DNA of 64,000 nucleotides from Cherax quadricarinatus. Taxonomy: Eukaryota; Arthropoda; Malacostraca; Decapoda; Parastacidae. Below, one piece after another: positions 56,460 to 64,000 of the stretch. Each line of letters begins with the position of its first letter. Position 1 is the first letter of the stretch. The notes below the pieces were generated by a model that was given only the letters and a program-made list of their open reading frames with translations, ran no database searches and was not told where the DNA came from. A program made the translations under genes and the position numbers. The DNA is taken from positions 11,682,115 through 11,746,114 of the forward strand of contig NC_091355.1 in the NCBI RefSeq assembly GCF_038502225.1, read 5' to 3'.

Positions 56460-56740
56460 AGATTTATAAATGAATGTCACCATCAGTACTGTCAATGAGC
56501 GTTCATTCAGCTGGGGCGGAAATCCCACATTCCTGTGCCTGACGTAAAGTGAATCCCCGGTAACAAGTCCGCCAATCAGAACAATAGCCGGTCAAGTGCC
56601 TCGATTGTGATTGGTGCGGACGGTCACTCCGGTACAGATAGCCATCCCAGGCCAGTTATTAGCACCTGTCAATGAAAATGACTCTCATCTCCGGTGAAAA
56701 TGACTCTCATCTCCTGGTTATTTGGCGCGTGTTTGCCATT
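56460..56740. promoter_or_regulatory. candidate promoter-like region with inverted CCAAT boxes
   Basis: Two CCAAT boxes face each other: GTCCGCCAATCA (56567-56578) and TGATTGGTGCGGAC (56608-56621), forming an inverted repeat with one extra base pair. Nearby are TTTATAAA (56463-56470), a direct repeat TGAAAATGACTCTCATCTCC (about 56673 and 56695) and TTTGGCGCG (about 56720, E2F-like). The segment is more CpG-rich than its surroundings and not tandem repeat. No gene start can be tied to it within the window. Confidence 0.3.
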
Positions 56741-56871
56741 GTTTGCCTCCACCATCAGCAGTTTATAGACACCAAACACTCCTCAAATTTGAGCCAGAAT
56801 TTTTGTGGTCTGGTAATCTGATTTTCACGCCGTTATATTAACATGTTCAGGTGATTTTTCACTTGAAGGTG
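56741..56871. other. nothing recognised
   Basis: Unique-looking DNA leading into the GGTGAC array. Confidence 0.4.
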
Positions 56872-57798
56872 ACTGTGGTGGAGGGGGGGAGTGACGGTGG
56901 TGTTGGTGACGGTGGTGGAGGGGGAGTGACGATGTTAGTGACGGTGGTGGTAGTGACTGGTGGTGGTGACGGCAGTTGTGGTGACGTTGGTGGTAGTGAC
57001 AGTGGTGGTGGTGACGGTGGTGGTAGTGACTGGTGGTGGTGACGGCGGTTGTGGTGACGGTGGTAGTGACAGTGGTGGTGGTGACGGAGGTGGTGACGGT
57101 GGTGGTGGTGATGGTGGTGTTGGTGACGGTGGTGGTAGTGACAGTGGTGACGGTGGTGGTGGTGACGGTGGTGGTGGTGACGGTGGTGGTGGTGACAGTG
57201 ATGACGGTGGTGGTGGTGACGGCGGTTGTGGTGACGGTGGTGGTAGTGACAGTGGTGGTGACGGCGGTTGTGACGACGTTGGTGGTAGTGACAGTGGTGG
57301 TGGTGACGGTGGTGGTGACGGTGGTGGTGGTGATGGTGGTGTTGGTGACGGTGGTGGTAGTGACAGTGGTGACGGTGGTGGTGGTGACGGTGGTGGTGGT
57401 GACGGTGGTGGTGGTGACAGTGATGACGGTGGTGGTGGTGACGGCGGTTGTGGTGACGGTGGTGGTAGTGACAGTGGTGACGGTGGTGGTGGTGACGGTG
57501 GTAGTGGTGACGGTGGTGATGATGGCGGTGGTGGTGGTGATGGTGACGCTTGTGGTAATGACGGTGGTGGTGGCGGTGGTAGTAGTGACGGTGGTGGTGG
57601 TGACAGTGGTCGTGGTGATGGTGGTGAAGGTTGTGGTGATGGTGGTGGTAGTGACGATTGTGGTGACGGTGGTGGTAGTGACGGGGTGCTGGTGACGGTG
57701 GTGGTAGTGACGGGGTACTGGTGACGGTGGTGGTAGTGACGGCGTGGTGGTGACGGTGGTAGTGGTGACGCGGGTGGTGGTGGTGGTGACGCGGGTTG
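56872..57798. repeat. (GGTGGTGGTGAC)n-type array
   Basis: Triplet-based 12-bp unit with GTAGTGACAGT and GGCGGTTGT variants. A block of about 240 bp (about 57062-57300) is repeated nearly exactly at 57300-57500, showing a large-scale duplication. Gly/Asp and poly-Val plus frames and His/Pro minus frames are artefacts. Confidence 0.95.
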
Positions 57799-58043
57799 AA
57801 GTGTTCGTAATAGTTGAGTGGCGTCATACATGTTATTCTCATTACAAATTAATTATTAACAATGAAAAAATATATGTAATTTTTACATAGATATGTATAG
57901 CGGGTGGCAGGGAAAGAAAGTACTCAGCTGCAGGGAGAAACCTCAAGATTTTTCCTTGAAATGTTATTTATCTTCACTAAGGCTGTGGGTTCCCTAGTTA
58001 TCACTGAGTTGGCATTATTACCATTTAGTGTGTGTGTGTGTGT
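57799..58043. other. unique DNA ending in a short (TG)n
   Basis: No gene; (TG)n at 58029-58043 abuts the LINE tail. Confidence 0.5.
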
Positions 58044-59632
58044 ACTCACCTATTTGTGGTTGTAGGGATCGAGACTCAGCTCCTGGCTCCGCCTCTTCAC
58101 TGGTCGCTACTAGGTTCTCTCTCTTCCTGCTCCAAGAGCTTTATCATACTTCGTCTTAAAACTATGTATGGTTCCTGCCTCCACTACGTCACTTGCCAGA
58201 CTATTCCACTTCCTGACAACTCCATGACTGAAGAAATACTTCTTAACATCCCTTTCACTAATCTAAGTCTTCAACTTGCAATTGTGACCCTTTGTTTCTG
58301 TGTCGAGTGTCTGGAACATCCTGTCTTTGTCTACCTTGTCAATTCCTCGCAGTATTTTATTTGTCGTTATGTCTCCCCTAATCCTCCTGCCCTTCAGAGT
58401 CGTCAGGCCGATTTCCCTTTACCTTTCTTCGTACGACATTTATCTTAGCTCCGTGACTAGTCTTGTTGCAAACCTTTGCACTTTCTCTATTTTCTCGACC
58501 AGGTGTGGGTTCCAAACTGGTGCTGTACTCCAATATGGGCCGGACGTATATGGTATACAGAGTCTCGAACGATTCCTTACTGAGGTATCGGAATGCTAGT
58601 CTTGGCTTGCCAGGCGCCCATATGCTGCAACAGTTATCTGGCTGATGTGCGCCTTAGGAGATATGTTCGGTTTTATACTCACCCCAAGATCCTTTTCCTT
58701 GAGCGAGGTTTGCAGTCTTTGGCTACCTAGCCTATACTCTGTCTGCGGTCTAATTAGCCCTTCCCCGATCTTCATGACATTGCATTTGGTCGGGTTAAAT
58801 TCCAGGAGCCACTGCTGGACCAGGCTTGCAGCCTGTCCAGGTCCCTTTGTAGTCCTGTTTGATCTTCATCCGATTTAATTCTCCTCATTAACTTCACATC
58901 ATCTGCAAACAGGGACACTTCTGAGTCTATCCCTTCTGTCATGTCATTCACATATACCAAAAACAGCACTGGTCCTAGGGCTGTGGGTACAGCACGTGGG
59001 TTTTGGGTTAGTGTGCTTAGTTGCAGTTAGGTTGTGTGGGAGGAGTGAGGGCCTTCTGTAGGTGTTTCTGAGGAAGGTTGTATTTGCTTTTACTCCTGAA
59101 TATAGGTTCTCCTGCCCATCTTCATTTCTGCCTCTCTTTCCTCCTTGCATCTCTGTACCCCTCTCAGTTTCCGTCTCTCTTCTCGTGTTCTGTCGTGATC
59201 GAGGAACACCCTCTGGAATGTTGATGTGTCCCTTAGTCGTGCTTTCTCCTGTAGGATCCTGTTTCGAGCCGTTACTAATTTGAGAATCACTGACTGGCTG
59301 GTTTCTTCCCCCTTGCGAACCCTCCTATTCTCCGAAAATTTGTCATCTGGGTCATGTCCTCTCTTGTTGCTTTCATGATACTTTCAATCACTTTTTCTTC
59401 CCCTGACGTCTTGGTTCGTAAGTTTTCCCTTAGACTTCTTGGAGCCCATGAACAAAGATTGACCTCTTCCTTCCATCCTCCCACTGCATTACCCTTTGTA
59501 TCATCTGATACGATTTACTTGCCTCCTTTGCAGCTTTCTTTTCTTGAATCCCCTCTCTATCTGTTGTCCATGTATTTAAAGGCCTGTCATTTTCCCTCGC
59601 CTTTTCCTGGGCTACACGGTGGTTTGGTAGGG
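58044..59632 (-). mobile_element. CR1-like LINE with a large internal deletion
   Basis: Minus strand, 5' to 3': ORF1 pieces (EKVIESIMKATRED, NFRRIGGFARGKK, VTARNRILQEKARL, FLDHDRTREERRK; about 59450-59090), a linker, then an abrupt start inside RT at the LFLVYVNDMTEG block (58969), FADDVKLMRRI, and the C-terminal region with several frameshifts, ending in the 3' UTR and tail at 58044. The endonuclease and the first half of RT are missing. The junction is near 58980, where CCCACAG precedes CCTAGGACCAG. Confidence 0.85.
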
Positions 59633-59639
59633 CTTGTGT

Positions 59640-60913
59640 GTGTACTCACCTAATTGTGGTTGCAGGGGTCGAGACTCAGCTCCTGGCCCCGCCTCTTCAC
59701 TGATCGCTACTGGGTCCTCTCTCTCTCTGCTTCCTGAGCTTTGTCATACCTCTTCTTAAAACTATGTATGGTTCCTGCCTCCACTACTTCACTTGCTAGG
59801 CTATTCCACTTGCTGACAACTCTATGACTGAAGAAATACTTCCTAACGTCCCTGTGACTCGTCTGAGTCTTCAGCTTCCAGTTGTGACCCCTTGTCCCTG
59901 TGTCCCCTCTCTGGAACATCCTGTCTCTGTCCACCTTGTCTATTCCCCGCAGTATCTTGTATGTCGTTATCATGTCTCCCCTGACCCTTCTGTCCTCCAG
60001 TGTCGTCAGTCCGATTTCCCTTAACCTTTCCTCGTACGATATTCCCTTGAGCTCTGGGACTAGCCTTGTTGCAAACCTTTGTACTTTCTCTAACTTCTTG
60101 ACGTGCTTGACCAGGTGTGGGTTCCAGACTGGTGCTGCATACTCCAGTATGGGCCTAACATACACAGTGTACAGTGTCTTGAACGATTCCTTATTAAGGT
60201 ATCGGAACGCTATTCTCAGGTTTGCCAGGCGCCCGTATGCTGCAGCAGTTATTTGGTTGATGTGTGCCTCCGGTGATGTGCTCGGTGTTATTGTCACCCC
60301 AATGTCTTTCTCCCTGAGTGAGGTCTGTAGTCTTTGTCCACCTACCCTATACTCTGTCTGCGGTCTTCTTTGCCCCTCCCCAATCTTCATGACTTTGCAT
60401 TTGGCTGGATAGAATTCGAGAAGCCAGTTACTGGACCACATGTCCAGCCTGTCCAGGTCTCTTTGCAGTCCTCCCTCAACCTCGTCCGATTTAATTCTTC
60501 TCATCAACTTCACGTCATCTGCGAACAGGGACACTTCAGAGTCTATTCCTTCCATCATGTCGTTCACATATATCAAAAATAGCACTGGTCCTAGAACTGA
60601 CCCCTGTGGGACCCCGCTCGTAACAGGCGCCCACTGTGATACCTCTTCACGTACCATGACTCGTTGCTGCCTCCCTGTCAGGTATTCCCTTATCCATTGC
60701 AGTGCCCTCCCTTTTACGTGCGCCTGATCCTCCAGCTTCTGCACTAATCTCTTGTGGGGAACTGTGTCAAAGGCCTTCCTGCAGTCTAGGAAAACGCAAT
60801 CTACCCACCCCTCTCTCTCGTGTCTTACTTCTGTTACCTTGTCATAAAACTCCAGGAGGTTTGTGATACAAGATTTGCCTTCCATGAACCCATGCTGGTT
60901 TTCATTTATAATC

Positions 60914-60914
<1 letters not shown>
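59640..60914 (-). mobile_element. 5'-truncated CR1-like LINE, recent copy
   Basis: Starts inside RT at IINENQHGF next to (CA)n and ends with the 3' UTR (GCCGGGG-type GAGGCGGGGCCAGGAG, about 59690-59675) and AATTAGGTGAGTACACACAC at 59640. Its coding part is uninterrupted. It lies head-to-tail behind the internally deleted copy at 58044-59632, with only a few TG bases between. Confidence 0.93.
59707..60885 (-). CDS. intact LINE reverse-transcriptase fragment, 392 codons
   Basis: C-terminal half of ORF2; the enzyme would copy LINE RNA at a nicked target. Visible motifs: A, VFLDCRKAFD (residues 31-40, catalytic Asp34); B, SGVPQGSVLGP (90-100, Gln94 kept); C, FADDVKLM (121-128, Asp123/Asp124). 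After RT comes YVRPILEYAAPVW, the YEERLREIGL block and the KYFFSHRVV end. No stops or frameshifts, unlike the other copies. The first Met is not a natural start; the frame is open upstream to the truncation at about 60914, and the endonuclease and the fingers of RT are missing, so the protein would be inactive. The open frame suggests a recent insertion rather than function. Confidence 0.85.
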   Translation of the reverse strand: MEGKSCITNLLEFYDKVTEVRHEREGWVDCVFLDCRKAFDTVPHKRLVQKLEDQAHVKGRALQWIREYLTGRQQRVMVREEVSQWAPVTSGVPQGSVLGPVLFLIYVNDMMEGIDSEVSLFADDVKLMRRIKSDEVEGGLQRDLDRLDMWSSNWLLEFYPAKCKVMKIGEGQRRPQTEYRVGGQRLQTSLREKDIGVTITPSTSPEAHINQITAAAYGRLANLRIAFRYLNKESFKTLYTVYVRPILEYAAPVWNPHLVKHVKKLEKVQRFATRLVPELKGISYEERLREIGLTTLEDRRVRGDMITTYKILRGIDKVDRDRMFQRGDTGTRGHNWKLKTQTSHRDVRKYFFSHRVVSKWNSLASEVVEAGTIHSFKKRYDKAQEAERERTQ

Positions 60915-61156
<242 letters not shown>

Positions 61157-61178
61157 TTGAACGTGCAAGTTTAGGTAC

Positions 61179-61300
61179 TTGTTGAAGACTGTGGGCGCGT
61201 CTTAGTCTTGTTGAAGACTGTGGGCGCGTCTTAGTCTTGTTGAAGACTGTGGGCGCGTCTTAGTCTTGTTGAAGACTGTGGGCGCGTCTTAGTCTGGCTT
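61179..61300. repeat. 29-bp tandem repeat, 4 copies
   Basis: TTGTTGAAGACTGTGGGCGC plus GTCTTAGTC, identical copies. Confidence 0.95.
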
Positions 61301-61579
61301 CGCCGTGTGGCAGTTATAATGTCTAGATTATTATTATTATTTGAAAAAAATAGAGCTCAGTTCCGGGATTTGTTTTTTAAAGCTTTTTTTTGGTAATTAA
61401 ATCTTGTTAAAATGGACACTAAATAAGTTTTTACACTGAGTTTTTACACTAAATAACAGTATTTACACTACACAGCAGTTTTAACACTTATCAGTTTTTA
61501 CAGTGGATTCAGTACACTTTTGGCTCCTCATTTAATTTTTTTTTGTCATTTGTAGAAAAATATTGCCAGACCGCAATTA
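61301..61579. other. nothing recognised
   Basis: T-rich DNA with loose TTTTACACT repeats. Confidence 0.4.
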
Positions 61580-61655
61580 TAACTCACGAAATCGTAATAA
61601 CACGATTGCAACTCACTGGCCATTAGTTCAAAACCTATCCGTACAGTGTTTTTTT
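61580..61655 (-). mobile_element. SINE family S2 fragment
   Basis: CTCACGAAATCGTAATAACA then CGATTGCAA, the tail shared with 5.9 and 23.5 kb; a degraded B-box half follows. Confidence 0.65.
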
Positions 61656-61662
61656 TTATGCC

Positions 61663-61965
61663 TTAGCCTGTGGCCTGGTGGGTAAAGCTCTCGCTTCACA
61701 CGGTGAGTGTCCGAATGCGATTCCCGGCGAGGGTAGAAATATTGGGCGTGTTTCCTTACATCGGTTGTTTATGTTCACCCATCAGTAAAATGGGTACCTG
61801 GGTGTTAGTCTACTGGTGTGGGTCGCATCCCGGGACAAAACTTACATAATTTCCCCGAAATGCTGTGTATAACAAGCGGCTTTCTATATAGCAGTATGTC
61901 AGTGGTGTCAGGTAGACCTGTATACCTTGTACATGTACTTGTAGAAATGAAGATACATTATTATG
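61663..61965 (+). mobile_element. SINE family S1
   Basis: Head GTGGCCTGGTGGGTAAAGCT, mutated B box (GCGATTCCC), body TACCTGGGTGTTAGTCTACT, end CTTGTACATGTACTTGTAG and ATTATTATG. Confidence 0.88.
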
Positions 61966-62040
61966 TAAGAGAGGTGTGTACCACTCTGGTATGTTTATCT
62001 TGCAGGTCGGGGAGCTGGGTGCTCCTCAAGGTCGAGCTAG

Positions 62041-63160
62041 TGATCAACCTGGAACTGTTGCAAGGTTGAGGTCAACCTGGAACTGTTGCAAGGTTGAGGT
62101 CAACCTGGAACTGTTGCAAGGTTGAGGTCAACCTGGAACTGTTGCAAGGTTGAGGTCAACCTGGAACTGTTGCAAGGTTGAGGTCAACCTGGAACTGTTG
62201 CAAGGTTGAGGTCAACCTGGAACTGTTGCAAGGTTGAGGTCAACCTGGAACTGTTGCAAGGTTGAGATCAACCTGGAACTGTTGCAAGGTTGAGGTCAAC
62301 CTGGAACTGTTGCAAGGTTGAGGTCAACCTGGAACTGTTGCAAGGTTGAGGTCAACCTGGAACTGTTGCAAGGTTGAGGTCAACCTGGAACTGTTGCAAG
62401 GTTGAGGTCAACCTGGAACTGTTGCAAGGTTGAGATCAACCTGGAACTGTTGCAAGGTTGAGGTCAACCTGGAACTGTTGCAAGGTTGAGATCAACCTGG
62501 AACTGTTGCAAGGTTGAGGTCAACCTGGAACTGTTGCAAGGTTGAGGTCAACCTGGAACTGTTGCAAGGTTGAGGTCAACCTGGAACTGTTGCAAGGTTG
62601 AGGTCAACCTGGAACTGTTGCAAGGTTGAGGTCAACCTGGAACTGTTGCAAGGTTGAGGTCAACCTGGAACTGTTGCAAGGTTGAGGTCAACCTGGAACT
62701 GTTGCAAGGTTGAGGTCAACCTGGAACTGTTGCAAGGTTGAGGTCAACCTGGAACTGTTGCAAGGTTGAGGTCAACCTGGAACTGTTGCAAGGTTGAGGT
62801 CAACCTGGAACTGTTGCAAGGTTGAGATCAACCTGGAACTGTTGCAAGGTTGAGGTCAACCTGGAACTGTTGCAAGGTTGAGGTCAACCTGGAACTGTTG
62901 CAAGGTTGAGGTCAACCTGGAACTGTTGCAAGGTTGAGGTCAACCTGGAACTGTTGCAAGGTTGAGGTCAACCTGGAACTGTTGCAAGGTTGAGGTCAAC
63001 CTGGAACTGTTGCAAGGTTGAGGTCAACCTGGAACTGTTGCAAGGTTGAGGTCAACCTGGAACTGTTGCAAGGTTGAGGTCAACCTGGAACTGTTGCAAG
63101 GTTGAGGTCAACCTGGAACTGTTGCAAGGTTGAGGTCAACCTGGAACTGTTGCAAGGTCG
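62041..63160. repeat. 28-bp minisatellite, 40 copies, highly uniform
   Basis: Unit GTCAACCTGGAACTGTTGCA plus AGGTTGAG. The only internal change I see is GAGGTC to GAGATC, at about 62264, 62432, 62488 and 62824, separated by whole multiples of 28 (6, 2 and 12 units). Confidence 0.98.
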
Positions 63161-63275
63161 AGGGACTGATCACATCTTTACCTCTCCACTGCTTCTGCTG
63201 TATCCATTAGTCACTTCTTTATTTGACTGAAGAAGGTAACTCTGTGGACGCAACTTTGCTGTACTTTATCACTGT
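63161..63275 (+). mobile_element. diverged copy of the 28.0-kb hairpin element
   Basis: GAGGGACTGATCACATC, CACTGCTTCTGC and GACTGAAGAAGGTAAC match 28035-28140 in order. The stem and GAAACGT part are eroded (GGACGCAACTTTG). The 28-bp array ends exactly at its left edge. Confidence 0.65.
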
Positions 63276-63299
63276 AGCGAGTGTTTTATTAACTTGTTA

Positions 63300-63605
63300 G
63301 TATACTTGGAGAGAGTTTCGGAGGTCACCGCCCCCGGAATACCCAGGCCTCATTGTGAATCAGGGCCTGATCAAAAAGGTTGTTACCGCTGGCCGCAAGT
63401 AAACTGACGCACGAACCATAGCCCGGCTGGTCAGATACTGACTCTAAGTACCTGCCCAGCTCCCTCTTAAAGACAGTCAGGGGTCTATTGGTAATCCCCC
63501 TTATGTATACTGGGTTTCAGTTGAACACTTATTATGTTGTCTCTTAGCATACTCGTGGCGCCCTTGCTTTTCATTGGGGGATGTAAATGAAAAGTACTTA
63601 GTGTT
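63300..63605 (-). pseudogene. second LINE family: ORF2 C-terminus and 3' UTR
   Basis: Minus-strand translation, with one frame change, gives GATSMLRDNIISVQLKP, then ITNRPLTVFKRELGRYLESV and SDQPGYG, matching the C-terminal pattern of a CR1/L2-type LINE known from decapods. The 3' UTR GCGGTGACCTCCGAAACTCT follows (the match to 24.88 kb is on the other strand). Truncated and mutated. Confidence 0.65.
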
Positions 63606-63645
63606 GAAATCACCTGATACACGATGACGGCTGTTAACCTGACCT

Positions 63646-63834
63646 CTTGAAAGCAGATTATTATTATTATAATCAAGGGGGAAGCGTTAAACCCGTAGGA
63701 TTATACAGCGCCTGGGGGGGGGATGTGGAAGGCATTCAGGCTTAATTCGGGGAACTGGAGCACAGATCCAATTCCCGAAATCAAGAGCCCCTCACTAATA
63801 TCAAGGAACCTTCCCTGAGGGGCTTGAAAGCAGA
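63646..63834 (-). mobile_element. SINE family S3 with 12-bp target-site duplication
   Basis: CTTGAAAGCAGA at 63646-63657 and 63823-63834 flanks a 165-bp element nearly identical to 13373-13539, with the (ATT)n-type tail at the left. It starts CCCCTCAGGGAAGG on the minus strand. Confidence 0.93.
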
Positions 63835-63859
63835 AGTGCTAATAAAGAGCTAATTACAA

Positions 63860-64000
63860 AAAACATAAGAATGGAGGAACACTGCAGAAGGTTTACTGGC
63901 CCATGCAAGGCAAGTCCTTCTCAAAAACCAACCATTCCAACCCACCTGTTTGTCCAACCTTTGCCCAGAGTCACCCACGAATTTGCTTCAATACTTCAGG
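63860..64000. repeat. probable dispersed repeat, cut by the window end
   Basis: ACATAAGAATGGAGGAACAC then CTGGCCCATGCAAGGCAAG. I recognise this from memory as common in decapod sequence; no second copy in the window. Confidence 0.4.

Noticed and set aside
54886..57724. Poly-Val, Gly/Asp and His-rich frames
   Set aside because: Triplet microsatellite translation.

Overview
This is repeat-dominated eukaryotic nuclear DNA, most likely from a decapod crustacean (crayfish- or shrimp-like). The inference rests on the arthropod telomere motif TTAGG, a CR1/jockey-type LINE family together with several SINE-like families that I recall from decapod genomes, and an extreme load of (CA)n, (TA)n and minisatellite DNA. 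I see no bacterial-type genes, no CRISPR and no complete host gene. The species call is from memory of repeat families, not from a search.

Layout. 0-5 kb: a LINE 3' fragment, a 3-kb 43-bp minisatellite that changes into a 46-bp relative, then a perfect 70-bp-arm palindrome set in a second 43-bp array. 5-9 kb: a tRNA-derived SINE in inverted-repeat form, a decayed LINE reverse transcriptase, and a LINE fragment bounded by (TG)n. 9-16 kb: 16-, 61- and 17/20-bp arrays, a TA-flanked MITE, a TTAGG-containing element and a SINE with target duplications. 16-20 kb: the least repetitive stretch, with a recursive-splice-like site and an acidic candidate exon. 20-31 kb: an RNase H fragment, several SINEs, three foldback elements, and 41-, 28-, 43- and 31-bp arrays. 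31-40 kb: two very large arrays (41 bp, about 95 copies; 54 bp, about 66 copies). 40-45 kb: a near full-length but inactivated LINE. 45-58 kb: 19-, 27-, 9/10-, 15- and 12-bp arrays, with a short low-repeat region near 56.5 kb carrying inverted CCAAT boxes. 58-61 kb: two head-to-tail minus-strand LINE copies, one with an intact 392-codon reverse-transcriptase frame. 61-64 kb: SINEs, a very uniform 28-bp array and fragments of a second LINE family.

Tandem arrays cover roughly 40% of the window by my boundaries. Most long open frames are artefacts of repeat units that lack stops (unit lengths of 12, 15, 27 and 54 bp, or units lacking stops in all frames). The only protein-coding sequence that looks recently functional is the 5'-truncated LINE RT on the minus strand at about 59.7-60.9 kb.

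The observations I rate highest are: (1) two unrelated arrays on the same strand whose units each carry the exact let-7 8-mer target CTACCTCA (about 36 and about 50 copies); (2) a dispersed family of hairpins ending in CGAAACGT that resemble hammerhead-ribozyme cores, several of them in palindromes; (3) consensus 5' splice sites repeated in the LINE 3' tail and throughout the 41-bp array; (4) a juxtaposed 3'/5' splice-site sequence. All functional readings are inference; no transcription can be seen from DNA alone.
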